DNA from: Oryzias latipes
Taxonomy: Eukaryota > Chordata > Actinopteri > Beloniformes > Adrianichthyidae
Assembly (NCBI RefSeq): GCF_002234675.1
Contig: NC_019866.2
Coordinates: 25,888,031 to 25,952,030 of the forward strand
Reading direction: 5' to 3'
Length of the DNA stretch: 64,000 nt
Part shown: positions 47,817-58,764 of the stretch, piece by piece
Layout of the letters: every line of letters starts with the position of its first letter
Position numbering within the stretch: the stretch's first letter is position 1
Notes under the pieces: generated by a model
What the model saw: the letters and a program-made list of their open reading frames with translations, nothing else
The model's database searches: none
What the model was told of the DNA's origin: nothing
Made by a program: the position numbers and the translations under genes

Positions 47817-48012
47817 CGGGGGGAGGGGGAGGGGGGTAGGGTGAACAAGTTTGACACAAAGAGCCTAATTTATTCACTGAGTCAAACAGCCACACACACT
47901 GACCTGCCAAGACGCACACACACAATTAAAGCTGTATTATTTTTCATAACACACTCCTCCCTACAACACAGTAAGTATTGTACTTGTTTTTATTTATCCT
48001 ACAAGATACCCC

Positions 48013-48036
48013 CTCCACACACACACACACACACAC
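48013..48036 (+). repeat. (CA)n microsatellite
   Basis: Pure CA run of about 10-12 repeats following CCCCTCCA. Confidence 0.8.
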
Positions 48037-48215
48037 CCTCTGCCTCCCTCTACTCAGTGAGGTTGATGCTGGTGAGGCACCGACTCATCTAAAGTCAGAT
48101 TTATGATAAAAACTGAATATTTCACGATTAATCCAACAGTATTTAACTAATTCTTTGTATCTCAACATTCCTCTTTCAATGACAAACATCTGGACAGAGC
48201 ATCCTTCTGTCTGTA

Positions 48216-48415
48216 ACCCTTGTTCTATCCTAGGCACTTTAACGTTGGGAGTTGGGTCATCTAGACCCACTAGACAGAGCTCTGAACCTTTTTTCTTCAA
48301 TGATTTGTGATCTTCACTGGTGTCCATGGATTACATGAAATCTTTCCACCTTCATCCACCTTTGTCATGGTAGGGAGAACACCTCAATGGAAGGGGGGGT
48401 CATCTGGACAAGGGG
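48216..48415 (-). mobile_element. ACCCTTG-family MITE, copy 8
   Basis: Reverse-orientation copy, TA at 48214-48215 and 48416-48417. The right TIR has lost the AAGATAGC part (GTCATCTGGACAAGGGG), and the G tract is only 7 long. Confidence 0.82.
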
Positions 48416-48619
48416 TATGTGTGCATACATGTGTATATATATCTACATATATATATAGAGAGAGAGCAGCCAGTGAGGGTTTGAACCCTCAGATCTTTAT
48501 TGTTTCTGTCTCAAGTATGACAGGAAGTTACAATCATTTCTAAGCGATCGGCCACAGAGGTGAGAATCACTTCCTCCAGGGTTGCTGGTTGAAGACCTCT
48601 GGACAGCTGTGGCTGTTCT

Positions 48620-51600
48620 TCACATCCTGGAGGAGAAGTCCGCTCTCCTGACCAAAGACCTGGTCACCTCTGACAGAGAGCGGCAGCCTGCAGCAAAGAG
48701 GAGCTGTGAAAACCTGACGAGGGTCAGCCTGAGGCCTTCAGGTGTGTTTACCTGACAGAGCCATGGCCAGCTTCAGCTCCTCCTTCAGGAGCTCCAGGAG
48801 CTCCGTTACTCCTCCTTCTCCCTGGAGACCAAGCAGTGGAGTCAGTCTGAATGGATGAAACCTGAAGAATCCAGCAGGGACCCTCCTCACCTGACAGGCT
48901 AGGGCCCACAGCACAGGTCTGCCCATGAAGACCGCTTTGGCCCCCAGAGCCAGGGCCTTCAGGACGTCTGTGCCCCGCCTCACGCCTCCGTCCATGTAGA
49001 CGTCGCACCGCCCCTGGACCGCCTGCACCACCTCCTCCAGCACGTCCAGCTGCACAAACACCCAAAAGATGTCCCCTGACCTTCTGCTCCTGAAGGGGCG
49101 GGGCTAAGCTGCAGGAAAAGGCAGACGCACCGTAGCAGGAACGCCATCCAGCTGCCGAGCGCCGTGATTGGAGACCAGGATGCCGTCGGCGCCGTAGTTC
49201 AGAGCACAAACCGCATCTTCAGCTGAAACAGATGAGACGACAAGCTGCTGGACATCCAGAGACGGAGCCAACCAAATGAAAGTGCTGCAGAATCCAGACC
49301 CACCCAACCCAAAACCTAACTACTGCTGACTCCGCCCACCTGGATCGGCACCATTAGGCCCTCAAAGATGAAATAAACAAAACATTCTTACTTCTAAATC
49401 TGCACTGGCAGCCCCGCCCCAGGCTAACAGACACGCCCACTTTCTCCATGGAGCTAGCGGCGTTCGGCTAAACGCTTTAATTTTCTATGAACAATATGAA
49501 CATCCATCTTTGGAAAAGTTCAGAGGTTTGTTTTTGTGGGAGAAACTCAGACACTGCTGAGGCTCTACGATGATGTCATGAAATGGGGGGCACCCACAAG
49601 GAGGGAAAGGCGGAGCCTCAGAGATCGAGTTAACTCGTATAAAACCCTTGTGCTATCTTAGATGACCCCCCTTACATTGACGTGTTCTTGACAGATTCTC
49701 AGTGGGAGGGGTGTGGACTACCAACAAGCTCATTCCTGATTGGTGAGAGTGGTTGCCATAGAGATGTTGACCAATCACTGCTTACGGACATCGTCTGGCT
49801 CCAAATGGCGACTGAATAGGCTTCATGTTGGAGCTGGAGGCATTTTCGCTCAGTCCAGTTCTCCGAAACAGTCAATGAGAAAGATTCATGTAAAGGATGC
49901 CGAATGGTTTTGCCCGTTTGAACCCCTGGATGTGTGAACAGATGTTCAGCAAACGGATCACATGTTCAAGCAACAGTCCTCAGGTAAATGACGTCTTTCA
50001 CGCGTACCGTTCAGGATTCCTTTCACGATCACAGGAAGGCGCGTGTTCTTCTTCAGCCAGGTGATGTCCTCCCAGCTGATGGTGGGGTCGATGGCGTTGG
50101 CGACGTACACGGCCAGGCCGCTGTCGTCGCCATAGCTGTCCTCAGAGAAGGCCAGAGACGCCGTGGAGAAGTTGGACATGCTGTGCACACAGACCAGGTC
50201 ATTAGCGCCACACTGACCCCCTCAGCGTCCGACGTTTGTTCCTACCTCAGGTGTGGGGGCATCTTGAAGCGATTGCGAACATCATCCAGCCTTTTCCCCA
50301 GGAAGGGAGTATCCACAGTCACAAAGATGGCGGCGTAGCCGGCGTCCTCTGCCCGCCGCACCAACGACAGCGTGAGCTCTCTGTCTTTATAAATGTACAG
50401 CTGCATCCAGAGGACCCCCCCGACGCCCTGCACCGCCGTCATGGCTGACATCACTTCTTCTATGGTGGAGGTGGCCCACGAGCTCAGCATCATCCCTGTT
50501 CCTGCTGCTTTGCATGCTGGGAAAATGGCATGTCCCATAATAAGTCCTGAAATCTGTCCAAACGTCTGAAGTTCATTGGAACCAGATTTGGTGGTTATGA
50601 TCTGTGACTTCTGTGGGAGATCACTGATGATGACATCACCAATGGCTGGAAGACCCCCCCCCCCCCACTGCTGAGCCTGGTTCTGCTGGGGGGTCACTCT
50701 CCGCTGTTCAGAACAGGGAATCACACTAGGAACCCTTCTGATCACCTATCCAAGCGTTGATTACAGGATCGGGTTTGACTGGTCTGGACTGAAGTGGATT
50801 CTGACCGTTTTCATTTTTAAACCTTTAGTCTGTCTTTTGTGGAAATTAGAGTTTCCCCTAGAACAGGGGTCGGGAACCTATGGCTCGCGAGCCATATATG
50901 GCTCTTTTGATGGTCACATGTGGCTCGCAGAAAAATCTTTAATTATACTTTTTTTTTTTTTTCATTAGACCAGACCTTGTCTGGCGCGATGCGATGCCAG
51001 AGGCGCACAGTAGTAGTGGTGCTTGGAGAACAAAATCTACACCAGCATTATCAGTTACTATTATCTATTATTTCACAGAGTTTGTACCAGCCGGAAACCT
51101 GGGAATTGCCGTGCCTAAAGCTGCGCGCTCCCGTCTCTGAGAAAGAGCGCGCAGATGCGGAGACGGGATGGTGAGGGAGAAAGCAGAGGGGGGGGATTGT
51201 AATAACAGGGATTGTAATAACGTAAAACCCAGTGGCGGTTCTACACTAACTTACTCCCTGGGCGAGTAACCCCACCAGCGCCCCCCCCGCACACATACAA
51301 AATTTGACAACATCCTTTTGTGTTCCCTATCTTCTATTTAGCCATTTTACTCAAAAAATGCATGAATTTTTTAGACTCATATTACAGGGGGGTCAAACTC
51401 AGTCACACAGGGGCCTAAGTTAAAAAAACGCTTAAGGTTTTGAGCCGAAGAAGATAATACACTAAAGCTAAACTTTTAAACCTTTTAAACTGAACTTTTT
51501 GAACATAAATATGAATAAAAACAGGAACATTAATCCAGAATAACTCAAGTTAAACCTTAAATAACTTGTAATATTTTGTTCTCCATAGAAATATATTCTG

Positions 51601-54600
51601 TCAAAATTATACAAATATGAACATGCTGCAGAACAAAACAAAGAAAGCCTGGAAATATTAATAAGAAATAACATATCAAATAATTCCATTTTTTTTTGCT
51701 CTTTCATCATTTTTTAGAGCATTTTTTTTTAGAGCTGGACTCCTGCTTCATTTTTAGCAATAATTTCTTAATGTGAGACGTCCTGTGTGTGTCTTTGTGA
51801 AACATATCAGAGGGATTAGATCTAAAAAATAAAACTTATTGTGATTAATATGTTTAGGTCTTATAAAACATTAAAGACTAAATCTTAGAACTCATCAGTG
51901 GGATTACTCCAAAAATACTTGGCATTTCCCTAAATTTGTGCAACACCAACAGTAAAAATCCTCCAAAAAACCTCAATCCATAAAAAATGGTCTGCGCTCA
52001 TCCTCCCCCCCCTCCCTTTCCCTCTGACACACGCGGCTCCGTCTCTATGACGACAGGCGTAGCTGCGGCCCAGAGTTGATTGTCAGATAGAAAAAGACTC
52101 CCAATCACCTGTTAGTGTGATTCAGCCAGCCACCGGCGAGTTGCGGCCCCCTCTCGAGTTTTTTGACTTATGTTCCAAAGACTACCGCAAAGAGGTGTGG
52201 CCGCAAGCGTCTTGCAGCAGAGGGCGGTGGTCACGTGCGCATCGGGTCTGCTGTGTCGGAGCAAAGAATTGTGGGAAATAATCCCCATTGCCTGCTTTTG
52301 TCGAAATTGGGTTGAGCACGGATGTTTGTTCTGCCTAAATCCTTTTCATGTGCCTGTTTTACGTTGTTTCACTCTGAATTATTATTTTTTTTTCTTTTTT
52401 TTTTTGCACCATAAGTGTGAAGAGGAAATAGGAGGAAGACATTATTAACAGTCTGATGTGTCAAAACAAAAAAGCATCAAGTGTCGGCTACTGAAGCAAT
52501 TTCAACTTAAAAGCTTCAAGCTACCTCTTTTAATATAGTATATACTACATTACGCATCGGGCAACCGCCACTGGTAAAACCCGCTTCCCGTCACTCACTG
52601 CAGCGTGTGAGTGTGTGTTTGTCTCCCCGTCTGCATGTGAGCAGTCTGTCTCACATCTACAGAACATTCAGACTATGATCACGTTTAAAGTCTCAACGCC
52701 TGCATGAAGCAGAAACTCACCACGTATCAACCAGACTAGACCATCAGCAAAACTACCACGAGAAATACTCATCATTTATTAGCAACAGCATAACAATGTT
52801 ATTAAAAAAGAATCCACAGACTTATTGTACTTTAAAAATGTTGAAATTACATCAAATGCACACATTCACTTGTATATTTAGTTTTAAACATATTGTCGCG
52901 GACTGAGTTTAACTTGGCTGTTGGGCCGCGTTAAAAGTTCTGGAGTTCATTAAACGCATCAAGCAGAGATCTGATTGGCTCTCAGTTCTGTCACTCAGCC
53001 TGTTGTTAGGTAGTTTGGACCAATGGGGTTCAGCTATGGGCCGAATAAGGGAAATGGGAGGGCTGGAGCGGGAGGGGGGAATATAAAGTTGGGAGAAGCG
53101 CTCTCTCTCGTCTCTGCGGGAGAGATTCAGGAGCTGCTGAATTAATTTACGGCATTTGTTACAGCCTGCAGTAACCAGAATAAAGAACCTTAAAAGAGTT
53201 AAGTCTCCGTGCCTCAGTGTGGGAAAGAGACGCTACATTACTGTATGGCTCTTTCGAAATTACATTTAAAAATATGTGGCGTTTATGGCTCTCTTGACCA
53301 AAAAGGTTCCCGACCCCTGCCCTAGAAGCTAGCTGGGCAGGTACCACACAGTGTGTCTGTGTGTGCATGTGTGTGTGTGTGTGTGTGTGTCTGTGTGTGT
53401 GCGTGCGTGTGTCTGTGTGTGTGTGTGTCTGTGTGCGTGTGTGTCTGTCTGTGTCTGCGTGTGCGTCTGTCTGTGTGTGTGCGTGTGAACCTCTGGCGGT
53501 GGCGGTCTCTCCTGCAGGGTGAGCCATCCTCTGCATGGCGGTGGCTGCGACACACAGGGGCATGCTGAGCGTCCGACCCAGAACCGAGACCGACAAATCC
53601 ACCGTGGACACGTTCCTGAGCACCCGAGGAATGAGATACCACCTACACATGCACGCCCGCACATGCACACTTTGTAAAAACTAGTGTTGTAAAATTTCAG
53701 ACAAATTTTGTTTGTTAAAATCCTTCAAATATGCAAATAAGTGCCGAACACTGCAGAGAAAATGATCTGCTGCCCTCCGCCTTCCATGACCTCCATCTAC
53801 ACCTCCCAGTGTCTATCCACCTGCAGGTCCACACTGGCCAGAAGAATCACTGAATCCACCTGATTCTAGTTGATCACTTTGATCTACTGTGTTATTCCAG
53901 AGCTCTCTATGCATTTGCGTGTGACCACTGTATGGTGTTGAGGTTGAATCTGGACTTAGTTTCCTTTCTGTTCAGATGCTCTGAATCACCTGCTTCATGG
54001 ACGACAACAAAAGGGTTTTCTGTCCATCGTATTTTCATAACCTAACCCTTGTGCTATCTTAGGTGACCCCCCCCTTCCAGTGAGGTGTTCCCCCTACCAT
54101 GACAAAGGTGGATAAAGGTGGAAAGATTTCATGTAATCCATGGACACCAGTGAAGATCACAAATCATTGAAGAAAAAGGTTCAGAGCACTGTCTAGTGCA
54201 GGGGTCGGCAACCCGCGGCTCAGGTGCCGCATGTGGCTCTTTAGCGCTGCCCTAGTGGCTCCCTGGAACATTTTCAAAAATGTTTGAAAATGTAAAAAGA
54301 GGTGGGAGAAATATATTTAATGTTTTAATATGGTTTCTGTAGGAGGAAAAACAAGACACTAACATTATTAACATTTTCCAATGCTGTAAGAATGTATGGA
54401 ATAAATAAACGCCAGGCAAGTACGTCACTTGCGGTGGGCAGGATGGGAGCCAAGCTGTTAAAAATGTTGAGCTGTCAATCAACTGGCTGCGCTGGAGAAC
54501 TGTTAGTGTCCCATTCAGCACACGGTCCCGAACAGTCTCAGACAGAAGGAGGCAGACAGAGAAGCTGAGAGTACAGTCTCCTTTCTGGCATATCAAGCCC

Positions 54601-57600
54601 ATTTATTTTGAACACACACCACATTGAACATTGCACAGGCCTCATCAACCTCTCCCCCTCCCACACTCATGGTGCAAAATAAAGAACCAACATAACAGGA
54701 AGAATAAACTAACGTGGAACAACAAAACTGCCATATGAAAAGAAACGTGGGCAAACAGAAACACTCCTGCTGAGCCCTAATTAGATCAGGAGACCGCATC
54801 CCACAATCCCCTGCTGCTAACAGACTTAAAATGCACATGACCGCCACTACGATATTACATTTCAACATTTCTGTCAACGAAGGTTTGCGTCATAGCCTGC
54901 GACACACGTTTCTACCAGCAGGGCTTTTTTTTTTTTAACTTTTAGCGGACCGCTAAGCAGGTGGCTGATATAAATGATCCACCGTCATTTAATCGTTAAT
55001 AATGCTCATTATGTATTTGTAGCAACTTACCGTATTTTCCGGACTATAAGTCGCTCCGGAGTATAAGTCGCACCAGCCCAAAAATGCATTATAAAGTAGA
55101 AACAAACACAGATAAGTCGCACTGGACTATAAGTCGCATTTTGACGGGAAATTCATTTGACAAAATCTGAGACCGAGAACTAATAACTTTCACAACCTCA
55201 TATGACACAATCATAGCAGACTGTTTATCTCATAATTTCACAGTAATTCTTTCTCATACTTATTTATTTATTCCTTTCATGAAGCATCATTGGCCAACTA
55301 ATACTCTGTTTTCATCCTGTATTTGTAGAAACAGTTTTCACTTTTATTGCATTTCTGAATTTATGAAATCATTGGAAAATAGAATATTATCTTGTTAGCC
55401 TTCAAGATCTTACTGTAAAAAAGTTTGCTGATTCTCTGAGTCACTTAACATACTCTAAACACTTAACATACCTCAGATTGACCCAGGAACATCATCTCTG
55501 TTCCTCACAGATGAACATAACAGGAGGGTTAACAATGGATTTATTTCAATTTAGTTCTAATATAAGTCGCTGCGGAGTATAAGTCCCACCCCCTGCCAAA
55601 CTATGAAAAAAAGGCGACTTATAGTCCGGAAAATACGGTAGTCATTTTGATAGCAGGCTAATATAGCTAATATGGATACATATTGCATGTGTTGCCTTCA
55701 TTATAAGGCTTAAATAGGGCTTTTAATATTTTGCGGCTCCAGACATATGTTTTTTGTTTTTTTCGTCCAATTTGGCTCTTTCAACATTTTGGGTTGCCGA
55801 CCCCTGGTCTAGTGGGTCTAGATGACCCAACTAAAGTGCCTAGAATAGCACAAGGGCTAGACCAGACATTCATCTTCTGTTTGTTCCCTTTCGGGGTCAT
55901 GGGGCTGCTGGAGCCTATCCCACCACTTGTGGGCGAGGCAGGGGACGTCCTGGACAGGTTGCCAGTCTGTCGCAGGGCCACAATCACACACCCACGCACA
56001 CTCACACTCACTTGCACACCTATGGACATATTAGAGGAACCAATGAACCTATGAAGCATGTTTTTGGATGGTGGGAGGAAACTGGAGAAAACCCACGTAT
56101 ACACTGGAGAACACGCTAACTCCACACAGAAAGCTCCCCATTGATGTTGAATGCTAACCACTGCGCCACCGTGCCGTCAAACGGTGCTGCTGACGAAGCA
56201 TGTTGTCCATGCTAACGCTAACCGTGTTTCCATCTTCCAGCTGGATCAAAGGAAACCTGCAGGTTTTCTAAAGTCAGACGGAGTTTAGGCTGGAAGTGGG
56301 AATGGAAGAATGAATGGAACCATTTAGCGTAAGTGAGACTGTTGGATGTACAGCCATGTTTGAGAAGACCCTCCATACGTTGGAGTTTACCCAAAAAAGT
56401 GGGAAGGACTGTGAGACCCCCCCCCCCCCCCCCATGCATTTGGGGGTTACGTGGTTTTACAGATTTTCCTTTTCATCGTAACCCTTGTGCTATCCTAGAC
56501 ACTTTAACGTTGGGTCATCTAGACCCACTAGACCACAGGTATCAAACTCAAGACCCGGGGGCCAAATGTGGCCCGCCGTGTCATCCGCGAGAGCATAACA
56601 GTTTTTTATTTCTTCAAATAAAATATAAAAATTGTTGTGTATTTATTAATATCTAGAGGGAATCAGACTTGAAACATGGGATTGGGTAACTATACATTAG
56701 GACCTAAACACTGTCCATATAACCTAACCTGACAGAATCTAAGTAAAGTAACAAGCAAACATATGTTTTCTATGCAACTGTAATTGTCACATTAAAAAGT
56801 TATAAGTGATTAAATGAGTTATTTAACATTAAGTAGTAGTAACATTTATTTTTATTACATTTAGTTACATGTATGAGTTATATCTGACCCTTTGAGGACA
56901 GCCGCTTTGTTGATGTGGCCCCCAGTGAAAATGAGTTGGACCCCCCTGCACTAGACAGTGCTCTGAACCTTTTTTCTTCAATGATTTGTGATCTTCACTG
57001 GTGTCCATGGATGACATGAAATCTTTCCACCTTTATCCACCTTTGTCATGGTAGGGAGAACACGCCAATGGAAGGGGGGGGGTCATCTAAGATAGCACAA
57101 GGGTTGAAGCAGCAGCATCAAGAATGAAGTCTGTAAATATTAATTGCATCTTCCACACAAGGTTCCTGATTCTCATGGAATCAGGTGAAATCCAGACGTC
57201 TGCTACAACCATCCTTTGATGGATCTATGTTTTATTGCCCCAGCGTTTGTTCCTGTCTAAGCGTTTTAATATTGTCAGAATACAGAACTGAACCAGGGAG
57301 GAACCAGTTCAGACTGATGGAACCGGTTTAGGCCCCAAAGATCCAGCTTTCTTCTTCAGTTTGTGAAGTTTAAACTATTCATCCTCAGAGGGAAAAGCCT
57401 TTAGCTGCAGCTTTCAGGCTGATTTCTGTTTGCAGATCTGCAGAATTCTAGGAAGTTCAGTCGTTTGAAGACAGGAAAGCGTTTTGGAGACCGGCCCAGG
57501 ACCCAGGAGGTTTGGCGTGGCATACCTGTGAAAGGCGGACAGGTTGTGGGCCAGCGTGGTCTGCCCGTCGGCTCCAGAGCGGTAGTAGTCGTAGACGGAT

Positions 57601-57659
57601 TTGGGAAGGATCTTCTTGGCCTCCTCCTCAAAGTCGGCGGCGCACACGCGTCCCGCCAT
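48620..57659 (-). CDS. hao1: Hydroxyacid (glycolate) oxidase 1-like
   Basis: FMN-dependent peroxisomal oxidase converting glycolate to glyoxylate with H2O2 formation. Eight coding exons (minus): 57659-57526, 53642-53491, 50516-50246, 50180-50008, 49222-49131, 49049-48891, 48821-48752, 48687-48620. Phases join to 372 aa, near the family's ~370. Visible active-site residues: Tyr26 (YDYYRSG), SSWATS, Tyr in QLYIYKD, Asp in TVDTP, Lys239 (VKGIL), His263 and Arg266 (SNHGARQLD); FMN-phosphate loops [10 protein letters not shown] and FMGRP. The protein ends SRM, a variant PTS1 peroxisomal import signal. The SSWATS block favours HAO1 over HAO2. Introns 1 (53643-57525) and 2 (50517-53490) contain nested hAT elements and MITEs. 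Convergent with rpl23; starts ~0.3 kb past smg1's poly(A) signal on the same strand. Confidence 0.92.
49643..49688 (+). mobile_element. ACCCTTG-family MITE fragment, copy 9
   Basis: Left 46 bp only (ACCCTTGTGCTATCTTAGATGACC..., C6 tract, then CATTGACGTGTTCT), in hao1 intron 4. Confidence 0.75.
50864..53319. mobile_element. hAT element with nested second hAT
   Basis: Ends are CAGGGGTCGGGAACCTATGGCTC and the inverted AAAAAGGTTCCCGACCCCTG. An exact 8-bp duplication, CCCTAGAA, lies at 50856-50863 and 53320-53327. 2456 bp long, of which 1344 bp (51230-52573) is a second hAT. The remaining ~1.1 kb has no transposase, so it is non-autonomous. Inserted in hao1 intron 2. Confidence 0.93.
51230..52573. 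mobile_element. Inner hAT element
   Basis: Ends are CAGTGGCGGTT and the inverted AACCGCCACTG, with the exact 8-bp duplication GTAAAACC at 51222-51229 and 52574-52581. 1344 bp, A/T-rich, with no transposase frame. Inserted into the older hAT at 50864-53319. Confidence 0.92.
53355..53490 (-). repeat. (TG/CA)n microsatellite next to hao1 exon 2
   Basis: Interrupted TG repeat (TGTGTC, TGCG variants) on the plus strand, CA on the transcript strand, ending only a few bases from the donor of hao1 exon 2 (53491 is the last exon base; the intron starts GTTCACACGC). Confidence 0.85.
54501..54859 (-). mobile_element. Possible solo LTR inside hAT
   Basis: Bounded by TGTTAGTGTCCC and GATATTACA, with AATAAATGGGCTTGA on the minus strand as in 41652-41951. 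No flanking duplication could be confirmed. Confidence 0.4.
55032..55637. mobile_element. TA-flanked non-autonomous DNA element
   Basis: Long inverted ends (CCGTATTTTCCGGACTATAA at the left, complement at the right) flanked by TA on both sides. Several internal ATAAGTCGC motifs repeat in both orientations near the ends. Non-coding, ~606 bp, nested in the hAT at 54199-55806. The TIR type is widely dispersed in fish. Confidence 0.85.
55865..56176 (+). repeat. Dispersed ~310-bp fish repeat
   Basis: Contains GGGGTCATGGGGCTGCTGGAGCC, GGACAGGTTGCCAGTCTGTCGCAGGG, GTGGGAGGAAACTGGAG and AACCACTGCGCCACCGTGCC, a very common teleost interspersed repeat. The end resembles a tRNA-like region in antisense. 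Located in hao1 intron 1. Partial copies at 21515-21595 and 28936-29098. Confidence 0.7.
56481..57104 (-). mobile_element. ACCCTTG-family MITE, copy 11, with hAT insert
   Basis: Reverse-orientation MITE: 56481-56533 and 56949-57104 join after removing the 415-bp hAT. TA at 56479-56480 and TG (mutated TA) at 57105-57106. G9 tract at the right. Located in hao1 intron 1. Confidence 0.9.
56534..56948. mobile_element. Short hAT element inside a MITE
   Basis: Ends are CACAGGTATCAAACTCA and the inverted TGAGTTGGACCCCCCTG (imperfect TIR of the CAGGGGTGTCAAACTCA type), with the exact duplication CACTAGAC at 56526-56533 and 56949-56956. 415 bp, non-coding, containing two TGTGGCCC stretches near the ends. 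Confidence 0.9.
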
Positions 57660-57947
57660 CGCCGGCCGTATGGAATCAGGTCTGAACCACAGCGACTGTC
57701 CGCAAACAGCTGTATGAACATTAACCAGCCTTCTTCCTGACAGCTGCCCCCCCCCCCCCCCCCCCCCGGTTTTCCACTGTCCAGTTATGGAGCCTGAACT
57801 TTGAATCGTGTCAGCAGCTCCTGAGAGAAATGTTGACTTTAGAATGTTGCCTGATTCCATTCTTTGAATGTGGGGGGGGGTTTACATGTGCTAAACGTGT
57901 GTGGGGTGGGGGTGGGAAGAAAACACGGCAGGCTGAAGACTTCCACT
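57660..57947 (-). promoter_or_regulatory. Short smg1-hao1 intergenic region
   Basis: Spacer between the smg1 poly(A) signal and the hao1 start codon; it must hold the hao1 core promoter and 5' UTR unless an upstream non-coding exon exists. It contains a C18-19 homopolymer at 57748-57767 and a G9 run near 57872. No TATA box identified. Confidence 0.45.
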
Positions 57948-57953
57948 TTTATT
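57948..57953 (-). terminator. smg1 poly(A) signal
   Basis: TTTATT on the plus strand, AATAAA on the minus strand (context GCTTAATAAAAGTGG), about 810 bases after the smg1 stop codon. Confidence 0.6.
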
Positions 57954-58764
57954 AAGCATTCAACAAAATCCACTAAAAGCTTTAAGAAAAACTTCCACCA
58001 TCACCACAAAATCAACCCATAAAAAGCTAAAAGCATAAAACGCTTCCAGGCGGAAACCCGAACGGAAAGAAAAGTGTACAGACCGACAGCACAACACAGA
58101 CGGAGGAGGCAGGAGCGAGCAGGATCAGCTGCTCGCCATGTTAACCGCCGTTCCCAGGACACGAGCGTGGCGTTCGCTCATCTTCACCTCTTTTCCAGAG
58201 TCCTCTTCCTCTGTGGCGTCTCAGGCTGGTCATGAAGCTCCGCCTTGAAACGCTCACACCTCATTACGCCCGGCCAATCGGAATCACAAGGAGAAAAAGA
58301 TCAGAGACCACACATGGAAGCCCCCCGTTCTCCCCCCATAGATGTCGGCGTGTGATTCATGTCTGCTCCATTCTGCCCCCAGATGGACGGGTGGGGCTCA
58401 ACAGGACGCAGAGATGTTTATAGATGTGGGGGTTGGGGGGATACCTAAGTGGAGGGTGAGGGGGCCTTTCTTCTCCTTTCCCTCACCTGTTCTGCCACCC
58501 GTTTGCCCACCCAAACCTATGAAAGGAGGGTGGGGGTCTGCAGGCCCGTAGGCGCTGTGGTGGCCCCAGGGTCGATGCTGGGGGGTTAGGGTTGCAGCGG
58601 GGTGCTGCCCAGTGTGCCCAGGAGTTTAGGAGGGCGGAGTAAGTGCCCAGCCCTGCTTTCTGCCCCCTGGTGGCCCAGTGCTGCTGTTCCAACTCCCCAG
58701 TCCCACAGGACTTTGGTGGATCTCCGAGCCTTGGTTGGACCAACGACACAGATCAGCGCAGCCT

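Larger units (their letters stand above)
54199..55806. mobile_element. hAT element inside a MITE
   Basis: Ends are CAGGGGTCGGCAACC and the inverted GGTTGCCGACCCCTG, with the exact 8-bp duplication GTCTAGTG (54191-54198, 55807-55814). 1608 bp, no transposase frame. It contains a further TA-flanked element (55032-55637) and a probable solo LTR (54501-54859). Confidence 0.94.
54045..55857 (+). mobile_element. ACCCTTG-family MITE, copy 10, with hAT insert
   Basis: The MITE halves 54045-54198 and 55807-55857 form one copy after removal of the 1608-bp hAT at 54199-55806. TA flanks at 54043-54044 and 55858-55859. The right part has a small internal deletion (CAACTAAAGTGCC instead of CAACTCCCAACGTTAAAGTGCC). 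Located in hao1 intron 1. Confidence 0.9.

Noticed and set aside
53353-53670. Cys/Val- and Thr/His-rich frames at the TG repeat
   Set aside because: Microsatellite translations; the real coding part is the hao1 exon 53491-53642.
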